A stretch of DNA of 64,000 nucleotides from Lachnospiraceae bacterium UBA5899 (GTDB lineage: Bacteria; Bacillota; Clostridia; Lachnospirales; Lachnospiraceae): contig DJEL01000046.1 in assembly GCA_002432425.1 (NCBI GenBank), forward strand, positions 27,234-91,233, written 5' to 3'. Below the pieces are notes generated by a model. It ran no database searches. It had not been told where the DNA came from and was given only the letters and a program-made list of their open reading frames with translations. Both the position numbers and the translations under genes were made by a program. This document shows positions 16,976-26,623 of this stretch, piece by piece; position 1 is the first letter of the stretch; every line of letters begins with the position of its first letter.

Positions 16976-18564
16976 GCGTCAAATTCCTTTTTGTATTCGC
17001 TGGGCAGTTTTCCGGTGTACTCCTTAAACAGGTGGGCAAAGTAGGAAGGATTGCTGATTCCTATCTGGTCGCAGAGGCTGCCGATACTTTCCACGTTGTT
17101 CTGCAAAAGCTTCTTTGCCTTTTCCATGCGGCATTGCAGCAGATACTTCTTAAAGGACATGTGGAAGGTTTCCTTAAACACCCTGCCGAAGTAAACCGGG
17201 TTTAAGTAAATGTGGGTGGCTACGGAAACAATGGACAAATCCTCTTCCTGTAAATGTTCTTCAATGTAAGCCACCGCTGCGTTCATATATTCCCTGCCGC
17301 CCTTGATGTCGTGAGCTTTTGCATATTCCTTCCGAAGCTCCACTGCCCGGCACAGGATTTTATAGCAGACATCCACTTCCTTGGAGGTATGCAGGCTCTG
17401 CATATTGGAATAATAATTCTGAAACTGTTTCTTTAATTCTTCCGTCATGCCGTAGGAGTCCTCAATCGCCATTTCCGCTTCCAGCATCACGCCGTGCATT
17501 TTCTGGCGCTGCATGTCCTCATCGTCCGGCAGGGCGTAAATGAAGCGGATAAAAGCTTCCTTTAAGCTCTTTTCGTCGTTCTTCCGGATAGCGCCGAGAA
17601 TGGGCAGGGTTTCCTCCGTGTTCTCTTCCTTTGCCGCCTTTCCGCCGAACTCTTCCTTTACGGCAAAGGAACTTCCGCCCGAAGCCGCCGCCAGTTCAAA
17701 CAATTTCCCCGCCTCTTCGTAGCTTTTCCGGATACCCGTAAGCCCCTTGTAGGGCTTGGATATGGATGCCACTACGGGGCTTTTTAATTCTTCCCTTGCC
17801 ATCTCTAAGAATGCTTTCAGCTCATGCACCGTGGTATTTTCTTTGGTTTTGACGATAAAGATTTCGGAACCCGTTTCAGAAAGAAAATGCCAGAAAAAAT
17901 ACCGGCTTCCGATTTTCTCCTGTAAAAATTTTTCCAGGGCAAAACGGGAAGCTTCGTACTCCAGCGCATTGGTGATTTTATAAGCAATATCGATATCCGC
18001 TTCCACGGTAATAAAGCGTTCTTCTTTTTCCGGCGTCTGACCGACGGTTTCCAGTACCTCTGTCAGTTTTTCAAAGGGAATCTGCTCCTGCAGGTATTTC
18101 TGCACCACCACCTGTAGGAAGCTGACGGAATCTTTTTGAACAATCCGTTCCCAGTTTTTAAACTTTTCCGCATTCTTTTTCTGCTCCATACAGGTTTTGT
18201 ACGCACTCTCCATGGTCTCCTGCAGTTTTTCATCCTCGATGGGCTTTAAAAGATACGCAAACGCTCCCAGCTCGCATGCCTGCTGCGCATAGGAAAAGTC
18301 CCGGTAAGCGCTTAATACGATAAACAGACATTCCTGTCCTGTTTTTTTAATTTCTTCCATGACCTGCAGACCGGTAACCTGTTTCATACGGATGTCCGTA
18401 AGCACCACGTCCGGCTGCTTTTCCCTGATGACATGGATTGCCTGCTCCCCGCTCTGGGCGGTGCCCACTACCCGGAATCCCATCCTGTCCCATTCATAGG
18501 TATTGACCAGTCCTTTTAGCAAAATCGGTTCATCATCTACAATTACAAGTTTTAATAATTCCAT
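16972..18564 (-). CDS. Response regulator with AraC-type DNA-binding domain, YesN-like
   Basis: A 530-residue regulator. Receiver domain residues 1-120 with acidic pocket VDDEP and phospho-acceptor Asp in VVLTDIRM (near 55), a central helical region of about 280 residues, and a C-terminal tandem helix-turn-helix (YFGRVFKETFHMSFKKYL and NPSYFAHLFKEYTGKLPSEY). It should activate the alpha-glucan uptake operon downstream; that target is inferred from gene order. Start at 18564 chosen for GCAGGA eight bases upstream; a second ATG five codons earlier lacks a site. Confidence 0.92.
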   Translation of the reverse strand: MELLKLVIVDDEPILLKGLVNTYEWDRMGFRVVGTAQSGEQAIHVIREKQPDVVLTDIRMKQVTGLQVMEEIKKTGQECLFIVLSAYRDFSYAQQACELGAFAYLLKPIEDEKLQETMESAYKTCMEQKKNAEKFKNWERIVQKDSVSFLQVVVQKYLQEQIPFEKLTEVLETVGQTPEKEERFITVEADIDIAYKITNALEYEASRFALEKFLQEKIGSRYFFWHFLSETGSEIFIVKTKENTTVHELKAFLEMAREELKSPVVASISKPYKGLTGIRKSYEEAGKLFELAAASGGSSFAVKEEFGGKAAKEENTEETLPILGAIRKNDEKSLKEAFIRFIYALPDDEDMQRQKMHGVMLEAEMAIEDSYGMTEELKKQFQNYYSNMQSLHTSKEVDVCYKILCRAVELRKEYAKAHDIKGGREYMNAAVAYIEEHLQEEDLSIVSVATHIYLNPVYFGRVFKETFHMSFKKYLLQCRMEKAKKLLQNNVESIGSLCDQIGISNPSYFAHLFKEYTGKLPSEYKKEFDA

Positions 18565-18630
18565 ACATTTATCCTGCATTCATCGGGTTATGTTTTGTGA
18601 CATCTTCAGTTTACTTCCAAAATGCAAAAA

Positions 18631-18660
18631 ATCATACTAATTACCATACCTTAAATACAA
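18631..18660 (-). promoter_or_regulatory. Probable promoter of the regulator-kinase-lipoprotein genes
   Basis: Minus strand TTGTAT (18655-18660), 18-base spacer, TATGAT (18631-18636), in the short gap between the MATE gene and the response regulator. The spacing is good and the boxes are near consensus. Confidence 0.5.
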
Positions 18661-18674
18661 AAAAATCATACATT

Positions 18675-20039
18675 TCACATTTTTTGTACGGTTTTCTTAT
18701 AGACAATGCCAAAATAAATACCTTCCGCAATAGCGGTAATCGTCCAGGAAAAGATGTAGAGAAGGTACAGGGACGGAATGGTGTGGAAATACGCAAATAC
18801 GGTGTAAATCCAGATGACGCGGAACACGCAGGAGCCCATGACCACGATAATGGTGGGAACCACACTTTTGCCAAGACCTCTGGATGCCGCAATGGTACAG
18901 TCCATGAACGGCGCCATCACAAAGGAAAAGCCCATAATACGCAGTCTCTGCATGCCGGCATTTATAACCTCGGTGTTGTTGGCAAACAAAGACAAAAACT
19001 GTCTGCCGAACAAAAGCAGCGCACCGCCCGCAAGGGCTGCCACACCGGCTCCGTAAAACAGACTGATAAAATAGCTCTTCTTCATGCGTTCCTTGTTGCC
19101 CGCTCCCCTGTTCTGTCCGATGAAGCTGGCGCATGCCGTGTAAAACGCATTCAGGATATTAAAAATAACCGTATCCGCATTGGCTGCCGCCGAGTTGCCG
19201 GATACCATGACCGTATCAAAGGAATTGACGCCCATCTGCACAAACAGATTGGCGATGGCAAAAATGGCGTTCTGGATGCCGGTGGGCAGTCCGATTAACA
19301 GCACGGCCTTTGCCTCTTCCTTATGCAGCCGTATTTTGCTTACGGACAAATTGCATTCATCCTCCCTGCGCAGCAGGTTGGCAATGATAAGCGCCGCCGA
19401 TACATACTGGGCAATCACGCTGGCAATGGCAACGCCCGCTGCCGCTAAATGCATCACAATGACAAAAAATAAATTTAAAATAATGTTTAAGATACCGGCA
19501 ATGGTCAGGTACACTAACGGACGCTTGGTGTCTCCGCCGGCGCTCATGACGCCGTTGCCGAAATTGTAAACCGCCATGCCGGGCAGCCCCAGCGCATAAA
19601 TCCGCAGATACAGCACTGCCTGTTCCAGCAAATCTTCTTTGGTTTTCATGAGGGTAAGTACCGGCCTTGCCAGTCCAAAACAGAGGATGCAGGCAGCCAT
19701 ACCCACAATGAAGCATAAAATCAGGGAAGTATGAATGGTCTGCTCCACGTTCTTTTTATCCCTGGCTCCCAGACCCAGTGCCACCTGTACGTTGACACCG
19801 CTTCCCATACCGATTAAAAATCCCACGAACAACGAAACCAGAAGGGTTGTGGAGCCGACGGCTCCCAGCGCCTTGTAGTCGGCAAATTTACCGACTACCG
19901 CCACGTCGCTTAAATTGAACATGACTTCCAAAAGCTGGGAGAACATCAGCGGAACGCTGAATAAAAATATGTTCTTCCACAAGGACCCTTCTACCATGTT
20001 AATCGTTGTTTTCTTTTTTCTTTTTGTTTCTTCGCACAT
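18675..20039 (-). CDS. MATE-family multidrug/cation antiporter
   Basis: A 454-residue protein with about 12 membrane helices and the MATE opening INMVEGSLWKNIFLFSVPLM, AVVGKFADYKALGAVGSTT and a second-half repeat beginning near residue 245. Such proteins export drugs or metabolites using Na+ or H+ gradients. The first 41 bases overlap the end of the GLUG protein gene; an ATG at 19997 would avoid the overlap, but the upstream residues KKTTINMVEGS match the usual N-terminus of relatives, so I keep the earlier start. Neither has a strong ribosome-binding site, consistent with coupling to the gene before it. Confidence 0.88.
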   Translation of the reverse strand: MCEETKRKKKTTINMVEGSLWKNIFLFSVPLMFSQLLEVMFNLSDVAVVGKFADYKALGAVGSTTLLVSLFVGFLIGMGSGVNVQVALGLGARDKKNVEQTIHTSLILCFIVGMAACILCFGLARPVLTLMKTKEDLLEQAVLYLRIYALGLPGMAVYNFGNGVMSAGGDTKRPLVYLTIAGILNIILNLFFVIVMHLAAAGVAIASVIAQYVSAALIIANLLRREDECNLSVSKIRLHKEEAKAVLLIGLPTGIQNAIFAIANLFVQMGVNSFDTVMVSGNSAAANADTVIFNILNAFYTACASFIGQNRGAGNKERMKKSYFISLFYGAGVAALAGGALLLFGRQFLSLFANNTEVINAGMQRLRIMGFSFVMAPFMDCTIAASRGLGKSVVPTIIVVMGSCVFRVIWIYTVFAYFHTIPSLYLLYIFSWTITAIAEGIYFGIVYKKTVQKM

Positions 20040-23028
20040 GACGACGTCTGCACAACAGTACTGTCACCACGACAACAGCCGCCGCTGCCGCGGCAATGCC
20101 GATGATAAGCAGCGTGCTGTCTTTACTGTTTTCTCCTATCTTAAATGTTCCTTCCGCATCTGCCGTAAATTCTATATAGCTGCCGATGACGCGGGAGTCC
20201 GTTTTTTCAAAGTTTCCGTTCTTTTCCACTAAAATGTGGCGGTTGTCGCTATCCTCACAGTATACACGTAAGGTAACCTCTCCCTGATACAGGGTGCCCT
20301 TCTCGGTATCGTCCTTCGGATTTTCCACCCGGTAGCGGTACACACCGTCTTCCTGCGTCACACTTAAGGAAGCTCCGGGATAAAATTCTCCGGCAGCCAT
20401 TAAAACAGCCTTTCCGCCCTCCACCGTATCTTCGGAAGCAACGGAGGCAATCCATTCCTTGTATTCCGCTTCCAGAGTGATATTACTGCGGATACCTGCC
20501 TCGTCAATTTCGGGCCAGCTTCCGTAATAGCCTTCTTTTTCCGGTACTTCCGGGAGGTCCAAATCGGAAAGCCTGCTGCCATAGGTGCAGTTTATCTTTG
20601 CCACCTCTTTGTCATCCGCCGTAAACGTAACCGTGAAGTAGGTAAAGGCATCCGGCACATTTTCCATATTGCTCAACTCTTCGTAGCTGATGGGCTGGGC
20701 GCCGTTTTCATAGCCGATGCCGTCCACACCGTCCAGGCCGCCTTCCACGTAATAGTTGCCATACATGGTGCCGTCATCCTTCAGGGAGCCGGCAATACCG
20801 CCGCCCGCTTCTCCGCTCATGGAAATGGTGTTGCATGCATAGCTGTAGAAAATATCACAGCCTCTGCCGGTGATACCTCCCACATAGTTTTTACCGGTGA
20901 TATTACCCATGCTGTAGCAGCTCCGGATGGCGTAATCCGCAGAACCGGCAATGCCGCCTACGTCGCTGCCGCCGGTGCTTTCAATGTCCGCATAGGACTC
21001 ACAGGAAATAATAGCACCGTAATCCGCTTTTCCCGCAATACCGCCTATGCAGTCCTTTTTACCGGTCACCTTACCGATGTTGCGGCTGTCGCGCACCACC
21101 GCCTTCACCGTCTGCTCCACATCAAAGCTTTCCGCGCCGGTAAGCGTGATGTCCTCTTCCGGGTCAAAATCATATTCCGTGGCAATCTGTCCCACGATAC
21201 CGCCCACGTTGGTGTCGGCTTCCACAGTTCCCCGATTGATGCAGAGGGTGATTTTACCCTTCTGGAAGCTGGATGTATCGTAAAGGGCTTCGTCCTCCAC
21301 TTCAAATTCCGTGTCCGGGTCGCCCGGTGTCACGTCCTCGTCCGTTGCCGGTTCATCGGAGGTATCTTCTATGGAAATGCCTTCATAGCGGAACAAATCG
21401 TCCCGGATTTCGCTGGTAAGATTCCGCAAAACCCTTGCCTGTTCTGTCAGGGCATCCATGTTGTCGCCGGTCGTATCGGAGGATTTTTCCAGTAAATCCG
21501 CCAAAGCCTCCAGACTATTTGCAGCAGCATCCAGATTTTTATTGAGTAACTCCAGATTGTTTCTTATGGTGCCTTCCCGGCTCTCTGTGGCATCCGTCAT
21601 GGTGTCTATATGACCGGAAGCGCTTTCTCCGAATTTCTTTAAGGCTGCTTTGTAGCTTTCCCAGTCATCATTGCCGGAAATATCCGGCCAGGAATCGTTG
21701 CCCGAAATGTCGTTCCAGGGATTGTTGCCCGAAATATCATCCCAGGGGTTGTTGCCGGAAATATCGTCCCACGCGTTGTTGCCGGACACGTCGGCAAGGT
21801 CATCGTTCAGTTTCCGTATATCGTCGCTGATGCCGCCAAGCTCCTGATTGTAAATATACCAGATGTCCGCCGCTGCCGTGGAAAGCTCTTTTCCGGCGGC
21901 ATTTGCTCCCTTTAAGCTGTTTGATATCTGCCTGGCAATCCGGGTGGCATCCCTGCTTGTCTTACTGATTTCATCGTAAGTGGTATCCAACAGGTCAATG
22001 AATTTATCCGTTTCCCGGTCCAGTTCCTGTAACTTGTCGCTTAAATACTGGATTTCCAGAAAAGGCTCCATCTGGCCGACCATGCCGCCCACGTCCTTAC
22101 GCCCCAGGACATGTCCGTTATTGGTGCAGCTCTGTATGTAACCCTGATGCAGTCTGCCCACGATGCCGCCGATGTTGTAGCCCACATGCTCATAACCGAT
22201 GTCGCCGGTATTCACGCAGAAATAAATCTTGCCGCCGGAAATACCCGCAATACCGCCGGTGTCCGTATGGGCTGCCACATTGGAAGTGCTGTTGAGCTTC
22301 TCTAAATTGTCCACGGAAAAATCGTCCAGATCATAGGTTACTTCCGTGCTGTAGGTATTGATTTTACCGCTGTTGCCGCAGTTGTTCAGGGTACCGTCGT
22401 TGCTGCCGGCAATACCGCCCGCGGAATGGTCTCCCAAAATCACGCCGGCATTCTTGCAACGGCGGATTTCTCCGGTTTCCGCATTGCTTCCGGCAATGCC
22501 GCCCACGTTGGTATCGCCGATGACCGTACCGGTAAAGCTGCAGTTCTCCACAAGTCCGTAGTTCACACCCACGATACCGCCTACCTGCTTTGCCGTTCCT
22601 CCCGGGGCTACCCGTCCTTCCACGGTCAGTCCTTTCACGATACCGCCGTCCTGCACATAACGGAACAAGCCCTTATCGGAACCTGCGGAGGTAATTTCCA
22701 AATTGCTGATATGGTGTCCCGCACCGTCAAAATAACCGCCGAAGACCGGAATGCAGAGCTCCTCCGCACCGGTCAGGCTGATGTTGTCCGTAAGGATAAC
22801 CAGCTTGTCCCTGGACCATTCGTCCACGCTGCAGTTTGCCGCAAATTCCCGCAGTTCCTCTTCCGTGCCGATTTCTATCTTGGTATATACTTTATCCACC
22901 TGCTGTGTGCGGTAGCTGCCGCCCCTGTACTGCTCGTAAGTGGGAACCTCTGCCGCCAGTGACGGAAGCGTGGTCTGTAAAAGAATGAGTGCCGCGCAGA
23001 CACCTGCCAAAACCTTCTTACTCTTCAT
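19999..23028 (-). CDS. Large GLUG-motif surface protein with helical insert and C-terminal membrane anchor
   Basis: A 1009-residue exported protein. Signal peptide (residues 1-26, ending SLAAE), then GLUG-type beta-helix repeats (GGIVGVNYGLVENCSFTG, GGIAGSN, GGIVGRLHQGYIQSC) to about residue 320. A helical, probably coiled-coil insert of about 250 residues follows, broken by a short W-x-D-I-S-G-N repeat, after which GLUG repeats resume (about 590-790). Near 800-870 is an InlB-like repeat, and the end is a single membrane helix (LLIIGIAAAAAAVVVVTVLL) with a long basic tail. No sorting motif. Start at 23028 follows GGGAGG; it overlaps the MMPL gene by 11 bases. Likely an adhesin or envelope scaffold working with the neighbouring MMPL transporter; function unproven. 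Confidence 0.8.
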   Translation of the reverse strand: MKSKKVLAGVCAALILLQTTLPSLAAEVPTYEQYRGGSYRTQQVDKVYTKIEIGTEEELREFAANCSVDEWSRDKLVILTDNISLTGAEELCIPVFGGYFDGAGHHISNLEITSAGSDKGLFRYVQDGGIVKGLTVEGRVAPGGTAKQVGGIVGVNYGLVENCSFTGTVIGDTNVGGIAGSNAETGEIRRCKNAGVILGDHSAGGIAGSNDGTLNNCGNSGKINTYSTEVTYDLDDFSVDNLEKLNSTSNVAAHTDTGGIAGISGGKIYFCVNTGDIGYEHVGYNIGGIVGRLHQGYIQSCTNNGHVLGRKDVGGMVGQMEPFLEIQYLSDKLQELDRETDKFIDLLDTTYDEISKTSRDATRIARQISNSLKGANAAGKELSTAAADIWYIYNQELGGISDDIRKLNDDLADVSGNNAWDDISGNNPWDDISGNNPWNDISGNDSWPDISGNDDWESYKAALKKFGESASGHIDTMTDATESREGTIRNNLELLNKNLDAAANSLEALADLLEKSSDTTGDNMDALTEQARVLRNLTSEIRDDLFRYEGISIEDTSDEPATDEDVTPGDPDTEFEVEDEALYDTSSFQKGKITLCINRGTVEADTNVGGIVGQIATEYDFDPEEDITLTGAESFDVEQTVKAVVRDSRNIGKVTGKKDCIGGIAGKADYGAIISCESYADIESTGGSDVGGIAGSADYAIRSCYSMGNITGKNYVGGITGRGCDIFYSYACNTISMSGEAGGGIAGSLKDDGTMYGNYYVEGGLDGVDGIGYENGAQPISYEELSNMENVPDAFTYFTVTFTADDKEVAKINCTYGSRLSDLDLPEVPEKEGYYGSWPEIDEAGIRSNITLEAEYKEWIASVASEDTVEGGKAVLMAAGEFYPGASLSVTQEDGVYRYRVENPKDDTEKGTLYQGEVTLRVYCEDSDNRHILVEKNGNFEKTDSRVIGSYIEFTADAEGTFKIGENSKDSTLLIIGIAAAAAAVVVVTVLLCRRRHVRRNKKKKENND
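21661..21795 (-). repeat. 24-bp tandem repeats encoding N-x-W-x-D-I-S-G-N
   Basis: About five consecutive imperfect copies of an 8-residue unit (for example NPWDDISG) lie in the middle of the helical insert of the GLUG protein. Copies differ at silent and coding positions, so the array is not freshly expanded. Confidence 0.8.
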
Positions 23029-25474
23029 GGTCTGTTGCCTCCCCTTCAATCCGTACTAAGTCCCTGGGACGCACCACCGCACCCATTTCACCGTCAATGA
23101 TACCCTGGAAATCTCCGTCCAGCACACCGTTTACATAGCCTCTGATGTGACCGTTCATGAAGACACGGCCCTTGGCGGGCAGCGCTCTTGTCACATCCCG
23201 TTTTAAGGTAAATGCCGTCTTCTGGATGATAATATCACCCACAAGCAGGGTCTGGGGCAGTGCCAGAAGCACCAGTAAAATAGAAGTCAGAGTACCGCGT
23301 CCCAGTGCCAGACCGATTGCCGCTACTGCTGCATTGGAGGAAACCCCGCTGATGATAAATCCCGCCGCTACCAGCATGGAACCGCTGGTTACGATGGTGG
23401 GGAATGCCTGGTTTAAGGCCTCAATGGCTGCTTCCTTAATATCCATGTAATTCTTCAAATCCATGTACCGGCTGGTAATGACAATCGCATAGTCGATGGT
23501 CGCACCCATCTGGATAGCCGATACGACCAGATAACCTAAGAAGTAAACCGGCTCGTTTAAGAGATACGGCAGGGAGAAGTTCATCCAGATACTTCCCTGA
23601 ATGGTCACAACAAGCAGTACGGGAAGACCTGCCGACTGGAAGGTAAACAGCAGAATAATCATAACGAATACCGCCGTCAGCACGGTAATAATGGCATTGT
23701 CCGTTGCAAAAGAGTCGCCCAGATCCTTATCACTGGTGGAATTGCCGACCAGCAGAATGGAGTCTATGTCGTAGTACTGCGCCACGGTATTGCGGATTTC
23801 ATCCAGCGCCGCTTCCGTTTCGTCGCCTTCCACTGGTACGGAAAGCTCCAGTACAAAACGGGTGTCGTCTTCGCCAAGGAGCTGGTCCTTACCGATTTTT
23901 ATCTGGGAGTACGCATCCGTCAGCGTTTCCTCCAAGTCATCCGAAAGGGTGATATTTCCCTTTTCCTTCTGGTCATAAATAAACAGGAACATATCAATAA
24001 ACGGTACCTTGTAGTTGCTTACGCCGTCAATCAGAGCACCGTAATTATCATCGTTCAAAGCGTATGCGGAGTACAGGGTATTGGCAATTTCCACATCCAT
24101 ATCCAGCATTTCCGCAAACTGTCTTGGGGAAAGCTGCTCCGTCAGGGTATAACCGTCCATGGCTTCAATATTGGCAAGTCCCTGACAGGATTTGACATAC
24201 GGAAGCCTCGACAGGGCATTTAAGGCTCTTGCCTCTTTTTCGTAGTCGCCGTTCGGCACCAGAACCGCAAGCTGGTTGACTTCACCGAATTCCTTGTTTA
24301 CCATGCTCACCGAGAATTTATTGTCACTCATACGGCTGGCGCTTAAGGAGTTTACGTCAAACGCATACTGCGCTTTGTTGGAAAGGAAAAATGCCACAAT
24401 AACCGCTGCGATAAGCAGGGGCGGTACAATGTATCGGGTTGCCACACAGAACTTGCCGACTGCCGTAATCTTCGGTACGAAGCTTTTGTGGTGGGTATTG
24501 TCGATAGCCTTGGAAAACGTAAGCAGAAGTCCGGGCATCAGGAAGAATACCGCCACCATACTGAAGATAATGGATTTGGCAAGAATAATACCCATATCGT
24601 AGCCAATTCTGAATTGCATGAACATCATGGCTACCATACCGGAAACCGTGGTTAGGGAACTGGAGGAAATCTCCGGGATTGCCTTACTTAATGCCACGAT
24701 AACCGCTTCCCTCGCATCCTTGCTTTCATGCTCTTCCATGAAACGGTGGGCTAAAATAATGGCATAGTCCACCGCCAGACCAAGCTGCAGCACCACAGCA
24801 ATGGAGTTTGTAACAAAGCTGATGGTGCCGAACCAGAAGTTGGTTCCCTTGTTTAAAATTGCCGCCACAATAAAGGTCGTCAGGTAAACCGGAATTTCCG
24901 CATAGGTGGTGGATGTAAACAGAAGCACCGCCACGATAACCACTGCCGCCAGGCACAGAATTAAAATCATATCGTTGTTCAGGTCGGAGGCATCCCTTTC
25001 CTCCTGTCCGATATCGGAAGAATAATACACATCGTATTCGGAAAGTTCGGAAAGCAGGTTTTCCAGATTTTCCTTGGTGTTTTCCGAATCCGCATCCTCA
25101 TCAAACGTCACGGAGTAAAGCGCCTCCATGTCGTGATAGTGGTCCTTCGTATCGTCAAAGTTTAACATGCTGACGCCGGGCAGCTCCTCGATTTTCTCCG
25201 AAAGCTTTTCTGCCTCGTCGTAGGTAATGTTGCAGACTAAGATCCGGGCGCTGCCGTAGGTAATAAACTGCTCATCCATCCGGGTAAGACCGCGCCTTGT
25301 CTCGGTGGTATCCGGCAGATAGGTCGTCAGGTCGTTGTTTACCTTTACCTTATTCATACACAGCACACTGAATACACACAGTACGATAAATACGAGATAA
25401 AATCCCTTCCTTTTATCCACAATCAATGTGGCAATCTTAATCATAAAGGATTCGTCTTTTTTCTCTTTCGCCAT
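23018..25474 (-). CDS. MMPL/RND-superfamily membrane transporter
   Basis: An 818-residue protein with the RND/MMPL layout: helix 1 at about 25, a first extracytoplasmic domain, five helices with LGLAVDYAIILAHRFMEEH (the MMPL proton-path Asp motif), then a second helix-loop-helices half with IQMGATIDYAIVITSRYMD. Members export lipids or glycolipids, or act as SSD-like carriers. A C-terminal cytoplasmic tail of about 60 residues contains a G-V-L-D-G-D-F-Q-G-I repeat-like stretch. GGAGG lies eight bases before the start. It overlaps the GLUG gene and follows the InlB-repeat gene by 21 bases, so cargo may be linked to those surface proteins. Confidence 0.88.
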   Translation of the reverse strand: MAKEKKDESFMIKIATLIVDKRKGFYLVFIVLCVFSVLCMNKVKVNNDLTTYLPDTTETRRGLTRMDEQFITYGSARILVCNITYDEAEKLSEKIEELPGVSMLNFDDTKDHYHDMEALYSVTFDEDADSENTKENLENLLSELSEYDVYYSSDIGQEERDASDLNNDMILILCLAAVVIVAVLLFTSTTYAEIPVYLTTFIVAAILNKGTNFWFGTISFVTNSIAVVLQLGLAVDYAIILAHRFMEEHESKDAREAVIVALSKAIPEISSSSLTTVSGMVAMMFMQFRIGYDMGIILAKSIIFSMVAVFFLMPGLLLTFSKAIDNTHHKSFVPKITAVGKFCVATRYIVPPLLIAAVIVAFFLSNKAQYAFDVNSLSASRMSDNKFSVSMVNKEFGEVNQLAVLVPNGDYEKEARALNALSRLPYVKSCQGLANIEAMDGYTLTEQLSPRQFAEMLDMDVEIANTLYSAYALNDDNYGALIDGVSNYKVPFIDMFLFIYDQKEKGNITLSDDLEETLTDAYSQIKIGKDQLLGEDDTRFVLELSVPVEGDETEAALDEIRNTVAQYYDIDSILLVGNSTSDKDLGDSFATDNAIITVLTAVFVMIILLFTFQSAGLPVLLVVTIQGSIWMNFSLPYLLNEPVYFLGYLVVSAIQMGATIDYAIVITSRYMDLKNYMDIKEAAIEALNQAFPTIVTSGSMLVAAGFIISGVSSNAAVAAIGLALGRGTLTSILLVLLALPQTLLVGDIIIQKTAFTLKRDVTRALPAKGRVFMNGHIRGYVNGVLDGDFQGIIDGEMGAVVRPRDLVRIEGEATDHEE

Positions 25475-25495
25475 ATTATAGTTTCCTCCGATGTA

Positions 25496-26569
25496 TTACT
25501 TCTTTTTCCACCCCGCATAAAGGACTATGGATTTCGGAGCGCTCCAGTCGGGCTCCGCCGCCCCTTCATCCTTTTCGTAAAATGCCGTTGCATACAGCCG
25601 CTCCACACTTTGGAAAGTCTCTGCACCGATGCCGTTTTCCTCTCCTGCTTCCGGTGTTTCAAACCAGCCGGTGAAGGTGTAACCCTCCCGCACGGGAACT
25701 GGGTAAGCGCAAAGATAAACCGCTCCGGCGGAGGCAAGCGGCGTTGCCGCATTATAGGTTATGCTTTCCTCTCCTTCGATAAGACCGCCCTGTGCCTGTA
25801 AAATCAGGGTATTGGTCATGCTGCTTCCCGTCTGCGTGCCGTCCCCGCTCTCTGCGGTTCTCCACGCCGCATGGATTTCCACTTCCCGGACACCGTCCGC
25901 GGGTGCAAAGCATAACAAATCTTCCTCTGTCAGCGTATCCGGCAGAAGCACAAGCTTCGGACCGCCGTCCGCCTTTTTCTTTTTATAATAAGCTGCCCAG
26001 CCTAAAAATTCATAGCCGTTCTCTTCCTGTTCCTTGTCATAGGAAGGAAGCGTGTAACTGCCGCCCTCTGTAAAATAACTTTCCGCAAACGTTTCCTCTG
26101 CCAGAAGCAGATTGTATTCGCCCAATCCGCTCTGCTGAAAATACTCCTCATCAAAAGAATCGTTGTAAATTAGAATATGTACGGTGCCGTCCGCAAGCGG
26201 ATACTCCGTCATGCTGTCTACGGCTCCGGTATTACCTGATGCATCGGTGTTGTCCGCCGTGCCGGTGTTATCTGATGCGCCGGTGCCTTCATTCGTTTTT
26301 TGTCCCGCCGTGTTTTCCGTAATCTCCGTGCCGTCCGCCGGTATGTCCTTTCCGGGTTCCGTCACCCCAAACAGGACACAGCCCGCCAGCACGAAAGCAG
26401 CTGTCATTCCGTACATCCGGCACATGCGCCTGTTCCGCTTTTTCTCCGGTTCGTTTGTCTTTTCCCCGCCGCCCTGCATAAATTCATCGGGAAGGGGCGT
26501 GTACTCCGCTCCCGGACTGTTCAGTTCCTCCGGCATGGGATATTCCCATTCTGTTTTTCCCCGTTTCAT
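25496..26569 (-). CDS. Membrane-anchored protein with InlB-type (Flg_new) repeats
   Basis: A 357-residue type II membrane protein: a cytoplasmic N-terminus of about 50 residues rich in Pro and charge, one membrane helix (MTAAFVLAGCVLFGV, about 55-69), a Thr/Asn/Gly-rich linker (about 75-120 with repeated ASDNTG/TADNTD/ASGNTG), and two extracellular repeat regions, the clearer being VPVREGYTFTGWFETPEAG near 295. Such repeats occur in adhesins and surface scaffold proteins. It is part of the five-gene envelope cluster, 21 bases before the MMPL gene. No enzyme motif seen. Confidence 0.75.
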   Translation of the reverse strand: MKRGKTEWEYPMPEELNSPGAEYTPLPDEFMQGGGEKTNEPEKKRNRRMCRMYGMTAAFVLAGCVLFGVTEPGKDIPADGTEITENTAGQKTNEGTGASDNTGTADNTDASGNTGAVDSMTEYPLADGTVHILIYNDSFDEEYFQQSGLGEYNLLLAEETFAESYFTEGGSYTLPSYDKEQEENGYEFLGWAAYYKKKKADGGPKLVLLPDTLTEEDLLCFAPADGVREVEIHAAWRTAESGDGTQTGSSMTNTLILQAQGGLIEGEESITYNAATPLASAGAVYLCAYPVPVREGYTFTGWFETPEAGEENGIGAETFQSVERLYATAFYEKDEGAAEPDWSAPKSIVLYAGWKKK

Positions 26570-26623
26570 AGGCCGTCCCCCTGCTTACTCTGTCAATTTT
26601 TCCGATGTTCATGGTTTCTCTCA

